A stretch of DNA of 64,000 nucleotides from Rhodospirillaceae bacterium. Its GTDB lineage: Bacteria > Pseudomonadota > Alphaproteobacteria > Rhodospirillales > UBA2165. Of the stretch, positions 8,562 to 18,257 are shown piece after piece. The stretch spans positions 26,761 to 90,760 of the forward strand of contig JABHAA010000019.1 of the NCBI GenBank assembly GCA_018674495.1, in the 5' to 3' direction. A program made the position numbers and the translations under genes. Positions within the stretch are counted from its first letter, which is position 1; the number at the start of each line of letters is the position of its first letter. Below the pieces are notes generated by a model. It saw only the letters and a program-made list of their open reading frames with translations, made no database searches and was not told the origin of the DNA.

Positions 8562-11500
8562 ATGCCTTTAATCCAACTTGCGATAAAAAGGCCGACGGCG
8601 GTCATCTCCGTTGTCCTGATGATCCTCTTGGGCGGCGTTGTCGCGCTGCTCAACATCCCCATCCAATTGACCCCCGACACGCGCAAACCGTTATTGACGA
8701 TCTTCACCGCCTGGCCGGGCGCCTCGACCCTTGAGGTCGAGCGAGAAATCACAAACCGCCAGGAAGATGCCCTGCGCGGCATCGAAGGACTGGACAAGGT
8801 TGAAAGCGCATCCCGCGACAGCGGTAACCGGGTTGTCCTGGAATTCGATATCGCCACCAATATGGACCGGGCGCTTATGCTGGTCTCAAACCGGCTCTCA
8901 AACGTCAACGGCATCCCGTCCGATGCGCGCGAGCCGCGCATCCGCACCCGCGATGCCGAAGACAACCCCATCGCCTGGTTCTCGGTCACTTCGAAACCGG
9001 GCAACAAGAACAAGGTCTACGCCTATGGAAGGCTGCTCGAAGACGTTGTCCAGGACCGCTTGGAGCGTATCCGCGGCGTCGGTCTGGTCAATGTCTGGGG
9101 CGGGCGCCGGAAAGAGCTGCGCATCATTGTCGATCCGCAACGCATGGCACGCTTTGGGCTGACCATCACCGAAGTCGCGGCTGCCTTACGCGGCGCCAAT
9201 GTATCGATCTCGGCGGGCGATGTGGAGGAAGGCAAGCGCCGCTACGTGGTGCGCACCGACAATGAATTATCCAGCTTGGAGCGGGTGAACGCGTTAGTTC
9301 TGCGCTCGCGCCTCGATCCGGCCAATGGGCGCATCTCCAGGGTCACGGTCGCCGATCTGGCGAAGGTCGAATACGATCTGGTTGAAACCGACACCCAAAT
9401 TCGCGCCAACACCAAAGAATCCATCATCGTCAATGTGATCCGCGATACCGGCGTCAATGTCATCGATGTCATGAAGCGCATCCGGGCGGAGACGAAGTTC
9501 CTCAACGACGGCCCCCTCAAAGATGCCGGTCTGGTCATGACCCAGGTGCACGACGACACCATCTACATCAATTCGGCGATCGGCCTGGTTCAGCAAAATA
9601 TCATCGTCGGCGGATTGTTGGCGGCTTTGGTGCTTTTGATATTCCTGCGCTCGTTACGCGCCACGCTGATCGTTTCGTTGGCGATCCCCATATCGGTGAT
9701 CGGATCGTTCGTGGCGATGGCGGCTTTGGGCCGCTCGATCAACGTCATCTCGCTGGCCGGCATTGCTTTTGCCGTCGGCATGGTTGTCGATGCGGCCATC
9801 GTAGTTTTGGAAAATATCTACCGGCACCGCCAATTGGGCGATACAGCGACCGAAGCCGCCGCCAAGGGCGCCGGTCAGGTGTGGGGCGCGATCTTTGTTT
9901 CGGCGGCGACCACGGTAATGGTATTTGTGCCCATCCTGATCATGGATTTGGAGGTGGGCCAACTGTTCCGCGATATCGCGGTGGCCATTTCGGTATCGGT
10001 TATCCTATCGTTGATTGTCTCGATCACCGTTATTCCGTCGCTCTCCAACATTTTGCTAAAACGCGACGTGAAGGATGCCACATCCGCGTTCCGCTTGCCG
10101 GTTATCGATCACCTGGCCAAATGGTTCGCCCAATTCGTGCTCGCCTACACGCGCAAGGTGGTCTCATCCAAGACGCTTTCGGTGCTGGTCGTGACCGTTA
10201 TCTGCGGCGTCGCCGGGACCGCCACCTGGGCCTTTTTGCCGAAGCTGGAATATCTTCCCGAAGGCAACCGCAATTTGTTGATCGCCCGCATTATGCCGCC
10301 GGCCGGATACAATCTGAACGCCATCGTCAAAATGGCGCAGACCGCTGAAAGCCATATCAGTCCCTATTTCAAAAACAACCGGACCAGCCAGGCCGGCCAG
10401 GCCGGCTCGGAAAAGCCGCCCGAGATTGACCGCTTCTGGTTCATTATCCGGCGCGGATTTACCCTTGCGGCGGCGGCGGCGGTCGATCCGGCGCGCATCA
10501 AAGATCTGGTGCCAATTGTCCGGCGCGCCGTATTTGCGGAACCGGGCAGCCGCGGCTTCGTGCGCCAGACATCCCTGTTCGGGCGCGGCTTTGGCGGCGG
10601 ACGCAATATCGATTTGGATATTTCCGGGCCCAACCTGAACGACATTGTGAACGTGGCGTCCAGGGTCATGCCGAGCATCATTCGCACCTTCCCGCGCAGC
10701 CAGGGCCATCAGTGGCGCGCCGTTCCCGGCCTGAAACTTCTGTCGCCAGAGGTGCGTGTGAAACCCGATCCCCAGCGGCTGGCCGACGTGGGCATGACGG
10801 CCCGCGAATTGGGCGAATCTATCGATGCGTTTAACGACGGCATCAAGGTTGCCGAGGTGACCATCGATGGCGGGTTAACGGATTTAATGGTGCGCGGACC
10901 CTATAAACAAATCAACCAGACCCAAGGCATCGACAATATCCCGGTGGTGACCCGTTCGGGCCATGTCTTGCCGGCCTCTTCGCTATCCAGAATCGAAGTC
11001 ACGTCGAGCCCCGATCAAATCCGCCATCTCGACCGCGAACGCAATATCACAATCCGTATCGGCCCCAGCCGCGACATGCCGCTGGAACTGGCCATGGAAA
11101 CCGTCCGCGACAAGATTATCGAACCCCTGACCAAACAAGGATTGCCCGCCGGTATCCGCATGCGAATGTCGGGAACCGCCGATGAATTGACCAAGACCTT
11201 CGATTCCATGGTGATCAATTTGGTCGCCGCGCTGATCATTGTTTATCTGGTTATGGCGATCCTGTTCGAAAGCTTTGTCTATCCGTTTATCATCATGTTC
11301 TCGGTGCCGCTGGCGACCGCGGGCGGCATCGGCGGATTGGCACTGCTCAACCAATTCAATTTCCAGGCGTTGGACATGCTGACCCTTTTGGGCTTTGTCA
11401 TTTTGATCGGCATCGTGGTCAACAACGCCATTCTTTTGGTGCACCAGACGCTGGTGCATGTGCGCGCCGAACATATGGCGCCGACGGACGCCATTTTGGA

Positions 11501-11759
11501 AGCCACCCGAAACCGGCTCAGGCCTATTTTCATGTCGACGCTGACCAGCATCAGCGGCATGGCGCCGTTGGTCATATTCCCGGGCGCCGGCTCGGAATTG
11601 TACCGGGGACTAGGATCGGTGGTGATCGGCGGATTGGCGCTTTCGGCGGTGTTGACGTTGCTTATCATACCGCCGTTGCTGGGTCTGTTCACGGCAGCCC
11701 TTAAGTCCAAGGCGCGGACCGATACTGGCGTGCAACCGGCCGCAGCAGCAAGCGGTTAG
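8562..11759 (+). CDS. RND superfamily efflux permease (HAE1/AcrB-like)
   Basis: Proton-driven inner-membrane trimeric efflux pump of 1065 aa, full length for the family. The first transmembrane helix (residues about 12-30) is followed by the large porter domain. A central helix cluster carries GIAFAVGMVVDAAIVVLENIYRH (about 400-425), with the proton-relay Asp in TM4. The second porter domain and the C-terminal helices, including LGFVILIGIVVNNAILLV, follow. It is paired with the adaptor upstream. No outer-membrane factor is present in the window, so an external TolC-like channel is presumed. The persulfide dioxygenase begins 21 bases downstream. The substrate is unknown. Confidence 0.93.
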   Translation: MPLIQLAIKRPTAVISVVLMILLGGVVALLNIPIQLTPDTRKPLLTIFTAWPGASTLEVEREITNRQEDALRGIEGLDKVESASRDSGNRVVLEFDIATNMDRALMLVSNRLSNVNGIPSDAREPRIRTRDAEDNPIAWFSVTSKPGNKNKVYAYGRLLEDVVQDRLERIRGVGLVNVWGGRRKELRIIVDPQRMARFGLTITEVAAALRGANVSISAGDVEEGKRRYVVRTDNELSSLERVNALVLRSRLDPANGRISRVTVADLAKVEYDLVETDTQIRANTKESIIVNVIRDTGVNVIDVMKRIRAETKFLNDGPLKDAGLVMTQVHDDTIYINSAIGLVQQNIIVGGLLAALVLLIFLRSLRATLIVSLAIPISVIGSFVAMAALGRSINVISLAGIAFAVGMVVDAAIVVLENIYRHRQLGDTATEAAAKGAGQVWGAIFVSAATTVMVFVPILIMDLEVGQLFRDIAVAISVSVILSLIVSITVIPSLSNILLKRDVKDATSAFRLPVIDHLAKWFAQFVLAYTRKVVSSKTLSVLVVTVICGVAGTATWAFLPKLEYLPEGNRNLLIARIMPPAGYNLNAIVKMAQTAESHISPYFKNNRTSQAGQAGSEKPPEIDRFWFIIRRGFTLAAAAAVDPARIKDLVPIVRRAVFAEPGSRGFVRQTSLFGRGFGGGRNIDLDISGPNLNDIVNVASRVMPSIIRTFPRSQGHQWRAVPGLKLLSPEVRVKPDPQRLADVGMTARELGESIDAFNDGIKVAEVTIDGGLTDLMVRGPYKQINQTQGIDNIPVVTRSGHVLPASSLSRIEVTSSPDQIRHLDRERNITIRIGPSRDMPLELAMETVRDKIIEPLTKQGLPAGIRMRMSGTADELTKTFDSMVINLVAALIIVYLVMAILFESFVYPFIIMFSVPLATAGGIGGLALLNQFNFQALDMLTLLGFVILIGIVVNNAILLVHQTLVHVRAEHMAPTDAILEATRNRLRPIFMSTLTSISGMAPLVIFPGAGSELYRGLGSVVIGGLALSAVLTLLIIPPLLGLFTAALKSKARTDTGVQPAAAASG

Positions 11760-11780
11760 ACTTCGAAGGGGACCCGGGGG

Positions 11781-12830
11781 ATGTTGTTCCGCCAATTGTT
11801 TGATAGCGCATCTTGCACCTACACCTATTTGCTGAGCGCCGGCGAGGGCGGCGAGGCGTTGATCATCGATCCTGTTCTCGATCACCTTGAGCGCTACCTG
11901 CAATTGCTCGAAGAGCTGGACCTGACCCTGGCCAAGGCCATCGACACCCATGTCCATGCCGATCACATCTCGGCAATCGGTGCGCTCCGCGACAAGACCG
12001 CTTGCGTTACCATGATGGGGCGACAAAGCAGCGTCGATGTGGTTTCCATGCGCATCGATGATGGCGACAAGATCGAGATCGAGGGCGTAGCCTTGGATGC
12101 GATCTATACGCCGGGCCATACGGACGATTCTTATTGTTTCGCCATGCCGGGCCGGGTGTTCACCGGCGATACCTTGTTGATCCGGGGCACCGGGCGAACC
12201 GATTTCCAGCATGGCAATGCTCTGTCGGGGTACGATTCCCTGTTCAACAAGCTGTTGAAATTACCGGACGAAACCCTGGTCTATCCCGGCCATGATTACA
12301 AAGGCGACACGGTCAGCACAATCGGCGAGGAACGCCGCTTCAATCCCAGGCTGCAAGTGGCAACCGCCGAGGCTTATGCGGACATTATGGACGATCTCGG
12401 CCTGCCCGACCCGAAATTGATGGATGTGGCGGTACCGGCAAACATGAAAATGGGCATGCGCCAAGCGGATGCGGAAATCGCCGAGCGCAGCCTTAACCCG
12501 GGCGACGCGCAAAAGCGCCTGCATAGCGGCGACACCATTTTTGTCGATCTTCGCGAAAGCGGCGAGCGCACGAAGGCCGGCGTCATTGCCGGATCGGTAC
12601 ATGTGCCCTATCAGCAATTGAGCGATTTTATCAAACCCGGCGGTGCGCTCGCGGCGTTGGCCGGCCAGGATGACGCGCCGATGCTTCTCTACTGCGCCTA
12701 TGGCGAACGCTCGGCGCTGGCCTTAAAAACTATGCGGGTTGCCGGTTTCAAGAATATCCGGCATCTGGCCGGCGGCATCGATGCCTGGATCAATTCCGGC
12801 GCGCCCCTGGAGGCGACGGAAGCCGGCTAG
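11781..12830 (+). CDS. Persulfide dioxygenase-rhodanese fusion (ETHE1-like)
   Basis: A 349-aa fusion. Residues 1-230 are a metallo-beta-lactamase-fold ETHE1/Blh-type domain with THVHADH (H57, H59, D61, H62). It also has YTPGHTDDSYCF, FTGDTLLIRGTGRTDFQ and YPGHDYKG, typical of glutathione-persulfide dioxygenases. Residues about 255-345 form a rhodanese domain with active-site C305 in YCAYGERS. In characterised relatives the pair oxidises persulfide sulfur to sulfite and transfers sulfane sulfur, so a role in sulfide detoxification is likely. A strong purine-rich RBS precedes the ATG, and the short gap suggests readthrough from the RND genes. Confidence 0.88.
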   Translation: MLFRQLFDSASCTYTYLLSAGEGGEALIIDPVLDHLERYLQLLEELDLTLAKAIDTHVHADHISAIGALRDKTACVTMMGRQSSVDVVSMRIDDGDKIEIEGVALDAIYTPGHTDDSYCFAMPGRVFTGDTLLIRGTGRTDFQHGNALSGYDSLFNKLLKLPDETLVYPGHDYKGDTVSTIGEERRFNPRLQVATAEAYADIMDDLGLPDPKLMDVAVPANMKMGMRQADAEIAERSLNPGDAQKRLHSGDTIFVDLRESGERTKAGVIAGSVHVPYQQLSDFIKPGGALAALAGQDDAPMLLYCAYGERSALALKTMRVAGFKNIRHLAGGIDAWINSGAPLEATEAG

Positions 12831-12842
12831 ACAAATGTCGCG

Positions 12843-13865
12843 CTAGCTGATCCGTGCATAGCGGGCGATACCGCCCTCCAAGGTGCGCACCAATTTGCCC
12901 TCCAATTCCAGATAACGAAGATGCGCCAAGGTCTCGCCGATGGCAAAGAAGGCCTGGTGGGCGTCCAGCTCGCGGGTGAACAATTGCCCGGACACTTCGA
13001 ACGCGGTCATTGGCGCGGTGCATATGTCGAGGGTTTTGGCCAATCGTTCCTGGTGGTGATGGTCATAATCGTCCAGGCGCGCATGCAATCCGGTGAACGG
13101 CTGGTGATGGCTGGGCAGCACCGCGGCATCGGCACTAAGCGCCCGAAATTGCTGGTTGCTGTCCAGGAAATCATGCAAGGGATTGCCCGTCGGCTGGTGG
13201 CTTTGCAACAAAATGGCCGGCGTAATGCGCGGCAAAACCTGGTCGCCGGCGATCAGGATGTTCAAGGCTTCCGAATACAGGCAGGCCTGCTCGAAGGCGT
13301 GGCCCAGCCCGACGATAACGCGCCAATCAACGCCGCCCATATGGATAACCGATCCGGCGCGGAGGCAGGTGAAACTGGACGGCACGGGCGCATAAAGGTT
13401 GTAGATGTTGGAAAACTGCCGGGCGCCGCCGGTGGCAAATTCAAGACTGCATCCGTTTTCCTGGAAATGGCGCTGATAGAGATCGCCGTCGTAGGCGCTT
13501 TCCAGACTGAGCAATCGGCCCATACCCCATTCGCCGCGGGTGGTGACAAACTCGGCCCCCCACTCTGCCGCCAGCCAGCCGGCCAGCCCCATATGATCCG
13601 GATGGCAATGGGTGCAGACAATACGCCGCAGCGGCTTTTTGGCGAATGTGTTGCTGAAAATTTGCCCCCAAATATCCAAAACCACGTCATTTTTGATGCC
13701 GCAATCGATCAGCGTCCAGCCGTCGTCATCCTCGGCCAGCCACAGATTGATGTGATCGAGGGCGTAAGGAAGCGGCATGCGCAGCCAGTAAAGCCGCTCG
13801 GCCACTTGCGTCAGGCAACCCGGCTCCGGCACGGCCAAGGGCAGATGCTCGATTGCAGCGTTCAT
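12843..13865 (-). CDS. MBL-fold metallohydrolase
   Basis: A 340-aa metallo-beta-lactamase-fold hydrolase unrelated in detail to its ETHE1-like neighbour. The metal-binding motif is CTHCHPDHMGLAGWLA (around residue 85), with GLGHAFEQACLY and SHHQPFTGL supplying later ligands. A C-terminal region of about 80 residues (DHHHQERLAKTLD onward) resembles the helical extension of lactonase- or thioesterase-like MBL proteins. The substrate is unknown. It converges with the persulfide dioxygenase, leaving only 12 bases between stops. Confidence 0.82.
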   Translation of the reverse strand: MNAAIEHLPLAVPEPGCLTQVAERLYWLRMPLPYALDHINLWLAEDDDGWTLIDCGIKNDVVLDIWGQIFSNTFAKKPLRRIVCTHCHPDHMGLAGWLAAEWGAEFVTTRGEWGMGRLLSLESAYDGDLYQRHFQENGCSLEFATGGARQFSNIYNLYAPVPSSFTCLRAGSVIHMGGVDWRVIVGLGHAFEQACLYSEALNILIAGDQVLPRITPAILLQSHQPTGNPLHDFLDSNQQFRALSADAAVLPSHHQPFTGLHARLDDYDHHHQERLAKTLDICTAPMTAFEVSGQLFTRELDAHQAFFAIGETLAHLRYLELEGKLVRTLEGGIARYARIS

Positions 13866-14091
13866 GGGCGCGCCGCGCGGTTTATGGGGGATTGGTAAGG
13901 CACGGGCTAACGACTATCACCGGCCCCGGCCAAGGGCAATCGCATTTGGGTTGGCGGCGCGGTCCAAAAATATTTGAATTCACAGCAAGTTTATCCAAAA
14001 TACGTGGCAAATGTATTAAGGTAGTCCCGTGTAATTATGGCAGTGTTTGTAAATCAAACCTGTCGGCATTTGACCAGGGGAGAGTGCGAAC

Positions 14092-14745
14092 ATGACCTTC
14101 ATGAAAACGACAATATTGGCCGGCACATTCGTTTTGGTGGGCGCATCGCTTGGCGCCGCGGCAGAAAAACCGATGGGATTTTTCATCACCAGCGCCGGTA
14201 TCGGCAATGGTGGAAATCTTGGCGGTCTTACCGGGGCTGATGCCCAATGCACGAAATTGGCGACGGCTGCTGGCTCGAAGGGGCGTACGTGGCGGGCCTA
14301 TCTCAGCACCCAGCCCGACGGGAAACAAATCAAACGCGGAAAATCGGCGCGTGACAGGATCGGTTCGGGCCCTTGGTATAACGCCATCGGCGAATTGATA
14401 GCCGTTGACTTGGATCAGCTTCACCTGAGCCCCAATCTGGTCAAGCGAACGGCGCTTGACGAAAATGGCAAACGCATTAAAGGCCGCGGCGATAAGCCGA
14501 ACATGCACGATATTCTGACCGGCTCGAAAGCCGACGGCACCGCCTATTTCCCTTGGGAAAAGGGCGATCATACCTGTGGCAATTGGACCAGTTCGGGGGA
14601 AGGCAGTGCCCAAGTCGGACACCATGATCGCCATGGCGGCGGCAACACATCTTGGAATTCCACACATCCTACTCGCGGATGCAGCCAGAAGGGATTGCAA
14701 AGCACTGGCGGGGCAGGGCTGTTATATTGCTTTGCGGCTGATTAG
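14092..14745 (+). CDS. Secreted endostatin/lectin-like protein (DUF1554-like)
   Basis: A 217-aa protein with a signal peptide (cleavage near residues 20-24, LGAAAE) and an AGGGGAGAG ribosome-binding site before the ATG at 14092. The mature part has the pattern GNLGGLTGADAQCTKLA, WRAYLS, PWYNAIGELIA and a C-terminal Cys pair (THPTRGCSQKGLQ and LLYCFAAD). That pattern resembles the endostatin-like domain called DUF1554 or lectin-like in bacterial annotations. Four Cys in the mature protein fit two disulfides. It is probably periplasmic or extracellular; its ligand is unknown. Assignment is from pattern recall only. Confidence 0.7.
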   Translation: MTFMKTTILAGTFVLVGASLGAAAEKPMGFFITSAGIGNGGNLGGLTGADAQCTKLATAAGSKGRTWRAYLSTQPDGKQIKRGKSARDRIGSGPWYNAIGELIAVDLDQLHLSPNLVKRTALDENGKRIKGRGDKPNMHDILTGSKADGTAYFPWEKGDHTCGNWTSSGEGSAQVGHHDRHGGGNTSWNSTHPTRGCSQKGLQSTGGAGLLYCFAAD

Positions 14746-14896
14746 AAATATCGGCGCCGGGAGTTCTGCTTGTAAACCGCTGAACGGCGGCTTTTGCCCC
14801 AAGCCGAGTTAAATTGGATTTAAGTAAAGTTCACCGAGGTTCAATAAAACCCCGGCGGATACGCACGGCATAATCAAATATCCATCATGGATCCTG

Positions 14897-15676
14897 TTAC
14901 TTCACTGGCGCCTTTAAATCAGGGTTCATCAGGTATTTGGATTGGGTCGGCCACGCCAATTTCGAAACCTTCAATCGCCGAGCGACGATAATGGTTGAGG
15001 CGTTCTCCGGGGCGACGAACCGCTCGATCCCGGGAATTTCGATCAAATCTGGTGCAAACCTGTCCCCTGCTGTCGCGGCCATGAATTCCAGCTTGAAATC
15101 ATTTTGCCCATAAAAATCAATGAACAGTGTCGGATTGATATTGTAAAATCCGTGATTGAACATTGACAACGGCGCGTAGTGGCAAACGTAACCGTCCTGC
15201 TTGAGCGCCATGGCTGTATTCTTTAAGGCTTGGCCTATATTGCAGCAGTGCTCAATCGTTCCGGGATCCAGAAGGAAATCAAACTGCTCGACCAAGTCTT
15301 CCGGCAGCGGATCATTGAGATCGACCACCCGCTCTATTGCGCGTGAATTTACAATATCTATGTATTCGCAAGTTACACCGATCAGCGAAAAAAAATGATC
15401 GCTATCGATCACTTGCGAAATTTTATCTGAAAAACCATGCCATGCGAGGATCGCGGCAGAATCATCCCGGTATGATAACTGGCTGGCAATTTCGATGCCG
15501 AACAGTTCTTCGACAACGCCTTTCTCAACCAAAATGTCCGGGTAGCCTAAAGAGAGCATTCTTAGGCCTCGATCCTTTTTCTGGACCACCTCGGCAAGAA
15601 CACTCAGTTGTGGTTTCAGCAATGCCATTGAATTAGTGCAATTTTTATGTCGATCAAATATCCCCAATCCGATCAT
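14897..15676 (-). CDS. SAM-methyltransferase-like protein of unknown substrate
   Basis: A 259-aa protein. The central segment FDFLLDPGTIEHCCNIGQALKNT, followed by LKQDGYVCHYAPLSMFNHGFYNINPTLF, resembles the C-terminal half of class I methyltransferases found in surface-polysaccharide clusters (motif: D-x-GT-hEH, then a His/Asn-rich segment). The N-terminal SAM-binding Gly motif is weak (LRMLSLGYPDILV). Start is ATG 15676; a second candidate is 15628. Base composition is more AT-rich than the flanking housekeeping genes and no glycosyltransferase genes adjoin it, so it may have been acquired alone. Confidence 0.6.
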   Translation of the reverse strand: MIGLGIFDRHKNCTNSMALLKPQLSVLAEVVQKKDRGLRMLSLGYPDILVEKGVVEELFGIEIASQLSYRDDSAAILAWHGFSDKISQVIDSDHFFSLIGVTCEYIDIVNSRAIERVVDLNDPLPEDLVEQFDFLLDPGTIEHCCNIGQALKNTAMALKQDGYVCHYAPLSMFNHGFYNINPTLFIDFYGQNDFKLEFMAATAGDRFAPDLIEIPGIERFVAPENASTIIVARRLKVSKLAWPTQSKYLMNPDLKAPVK

Positions 15677-15951
15677 AATTTCTCAGTTGGATTACCAGGG
15701 CTTAGCCTATCCCATAATAGTATTGGGAGCGGTGCATGGAAACGACTTGTTTTTCGCATGGCCAGTCATTTTATCCGGGAATTGTCGCCTCCGCCCCGAA
15801 ATGATGGTCTGCGGAACCATGTCCGTAAAGCAGGATAAATAGCGGAGAAATGAGATTTTACGAGGTTTGTCGGATCCGCTGAAACCGACCGACATGTGAT
15901 CAAACAAAAATTTGTTGGCCGCCCGGCACTGACCGGCCCAATTGGCCAATA

Positions 15952-16764
15952 TTACTTCGTTGGTCCGACTTTCGAGCGCAACTCGCTCATCATGCGGGCG
16001 TTTTCGATTGCGATAGCGCTCTGATCGGCAAACATCTGCGCCAGTTGAACGGTCTTTTCATCAAAGGGCCGCAGTTGCTGGCGATAAATTGTAAAAGCGC
16101 CAATCAGGCGTTTCCCCGCCAGCATCGGTATAGCAGTAAATGACCGTGCGCCGCCCAAGTCTACGGTCGCACTTCGTAAGGGATCGTCCGTTTTGTAAAT
16201 CCCTTCGGCCCGGACATCGACGATGTTTACCACCTCGTGGCTGGCCGCCATGCGGCCAATGGCAGTTTGCGGGCTGGGCAGGAAATCACCCCGCTCGACC
16301 CACCATTCGTGAAAGACAGGTGGAATACCTTTGGTATAGGTCGCCCGGAAGCCGCGATCCACATTGTATTCCAAGAGAAGCCCGAATTCCGCGTCACACA
16401 GCTCGAGCGCGAAACCAAGCAGCTTCTCGATAACCTCGTCGATCCTGCCTTCGGAGCCGCTGATGATCCTGAGCACCTCGCTGAGCGCCCGTTCCCTGCT
16501 TATGGCTTCTTCCAAGCTTAGCGCCAGCTCCGAAATCAGCGCCGCTTGCTCTCCTTCGCTGATGGTGGACGGATTGGCGCCGCCAAGAACCTTATGAAGT
16601 TCAAGTTTTGATGAGACGCAAAGCTTCCGATAGATCGCCGCCAGATGTGTGCGCACGGTTGAAGGCGCGATGCAAAGACGTTCCGCGATAATATGATAGG
16701 TATCGCCGCCTGCGTAGGCCTCTGCAATTTCGTGCTCTCGCGGACTTAAGCTATCTTCACGCAA
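15952..16764 (-). CDS. LuxR-type HTH regulator with C-terminal GAF domain
   Basis: A 270-aa putative transcription factor with unusual domain order. A LuxR/FixJ-type helix-turn-helix is at the N-terminus (residues about 5-62: LSPREHEIAEAYAGG, then IAPSTVRTHLAAIYRKL). A GAF sensor domain follows (about 95-262, ending DQSAIAIENARMM). LuxR-HTH domains usually sit at the C-terminus. It is divergent from the MFS transporter at 16934. The 169-base space between them contains two tandem dyad-like repeats that are candidate binding sites, so it most likely controls that transporter and itself. The GAF ligand is unknown. Confidence 0.82.
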   Translation of the reverse strand: MREDSLSPREHEIAEAYAGGDTYHIIAERLCIAPSTVRTHLAAIYRKLCVSSKLELHKVLGGANPSTISEGEQAALISELALSLEEAISRERALSEVLRIISGSEGRIDEVIEKLLGFALELCDAEFGLLLEYNVDRGFRATYTKGIPPVFHEWWVERGDFLPSPQTAIGRMAASHEVVNIVDVRAEGIYKTDDPLRSATVDLGGARSFTAIPMLAGKRLIGAFTIYRQQLRPFDEKTVQLAQMFADQSAIAIENARMMSELRSKVGPTK

Positions 16765-16802
16765 CGATCATTCCATCCCCAGAGAACACGGTAGTCGCCG
16801 AC

Positions 16803-16844
16803 AATACTACAAATGCTGTAGACAAAATACTACAGATGCAGCAG
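16803..16844. promoter_or_regulatory. Tandem dyad operator candidate between luxR-GAF and MFS genes
   Basis: AATACTACA occurs at 16803-16811 and again at 16826-16834, 23 bases apart. Each copy starts a short inverted repeat: CTACA-AATGC-TGTAG (16807-16821, perfect 5-bp arms) and CTACA-GATGC-AGCAG (16830-16844, imperfect). Spacing of about two helical turns in a divergent promoter region is what cooperative binding of a LuxR-type dimer would need. Binding by the adjacent regulator is inference. Confidence 0.5.
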
Positions 16845-16933
16845 CCCAATTACTGCATACGGCCGATACAAGGCGCCGGCTATTTGGCATAGCATCCTAT
16901 TTGATTGGACCGGGCGTTATCGGAGCTAAGACG

Positions 16934-18115
16934 ATGGATAAACGGCGATGGCTTGTACTATTGGTGGTTTTCGTTGCCCGGACATCGATGGGCTTCCAAT
17001 TTCAATCCGTTGCTTCGCTATCTCCATTCATTATGAACGAGCTGGATATCGCATTTGCAACGCTTGGGACGTTGATCGGCTTGTTTATGTTGCCCGGCGT
17101 TGCCGTATCCCTGCCGAGCGGGGCCTTGAGCCGCCGCTTTGCCGACAAGACAATCGCCGTTTGGGGCCTACTTGGCATGGTGGCGGGCGGCGCCATTCTC
17201 GGAATTTCAACGGGATTGAACGATGCAATATTGGGACGATTGATCAGCGGCGCGGGCGCGGTTCTTCTCAATGTTGTTCTCACCAAGATGGTGGTTGATC
17301 GTTTTTCTGACCGGCAACAAATATTTGCCATGTCCCTTCTGGTGACCAGCTGGCCGTTTGGTATTGGATTGGCGTTGTCGGTGGAGCCTCTGATAGCCGA
17401 GGCGGCGACATGGCAGATAGCCATGTGGGTGACTTCGGCATTTTGCGCAATCTCTCTTATTTTGATGTGGATGTTTTATCATGATCTGCCAAAACCGGAG
17501 ACGCATGCCAAATCCGGCATTGCAGGATCGAAAATTTCCCGCCGGGAAATGTATCTGGTTTCGCTCGTTGGGTTGATTTGGATGCTTTTCAACGTGGGCT
17601 ATATCTTTGTGGTTAGCTTCACACCGATTTTCCTGTCCGAGACGGGGGCCTCCCCGGCCGAAGCCGGTATTGTGACCAGCCTCGCAACCTGGACGCTCAT
17701 CGCTTCGGTACCTTTGGGCGGCTATATGGCTTCGAAATTGGGGGATGATAAAGTTTGGATGTTTGGCGGATTTATCATGATGGCGGCGGCTATGATCGCA
17801 CTGCCATATACCTCCACAATAGTTGCAGTTCTGGTCATTGGAATAGCGGCTGGTCCGCCCGCAGGCGCAATTATGGCGGCCGCGGGATCCGTCTTGCGGC
17901 CAAGCAACAGAGGGCTGGGCATGGGCATATTTTATACGTGGTATTATATCGGCATGGCTGCTTTGCCGTTTGCTGGTGGCCTAGTTCGCGACCTAACCGG
18001 CAAACCTGAAGGGATTTTTCTATTTGGCGGATTTATCATGGGCAGTTGTGCTTTGGTGCTCGTGCTTTTCCGATATGAATTACAACGGCAACCCGCTTAT
18101 CCGAACGGAGATTAA
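16934..18115 (+). CDS. MFS transporter
   Basis: Major facilitator of about 393 aa with roughly twelve hydrophobic segments. The start is the ATG at 16934 (MDKRRWLVLLVVFVARTSMG), eight bases after GGAG; the open frame also offers a TTG at 16901. The family-type loop 2-3 motif is seen as LPSGALSRRFADKTIAVWGLLG. A long cytoplasmic loop (about residues 185-205) separates the two halves. Relatives include the CynX/NimT and organic-anion MFS groups, but the substrate cannot be read. It is divergent from the LuxR-GAF gene and converges with the Rieske oxygenase downstream. Confidence 0.85.
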   Translation: MDKRRWLVLLVVFVARTSMGFQFQSVASLSPFIMNELDIAFATLGTLIGLFMLPGVAVSLPSGALSRRFADKTIAVWGLLGMVAGGAILGISTGLNDAILGRLISGAGAVLLNVVLTKMVVDRFSDRQQIFAMSLLVTSWPFGIGLALSVEPLIAEAATWQIAMWVTSAFCAISLILMWMFYHDLPKPETHAKSGIAGSKISRREMYLVSLVGLIWMLFNVGYIFVVSFTPIFLSETGASPAEAGIVTSLATWTLIASVPLGGYMASKLGDDKVWMFGGFIMMAAAMIALPYTSTIVAVLVIGIAAGPPAGAIMAAAGSVLRPSNRGLGMGIFYTWYYIGMAALPFAGGLVRDLTGKPEGIFLFGGFIMGSCALVLVLFRYELQRQPAYPNGD

Positions 18116-18257
18116 TTTATAAAAGGCGGACGTTGTTAACAATTGGCCTAACAGTTTGCCTCCGACATCACCTGCTCTGGTATGGCGGCCATATTTACCG
18201 CCCACGAGGAGAAATTAGCGGATCGAGAGGCTCCCCGACTGCGCGGAGTTACCCCGA

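Noticed and set aside
12921..13898. 325-codon plus-strand frame opposite the second MBL gene
   Set aside because: Antisense to a gene with clear metal-binding motifs.
15706..15842. Small plus-strand ORFs at 15636-15842
   Set aside because: Overlapping frames of about 65 codons with no conserved pattern, in the promoter side of a minus-strand gene.
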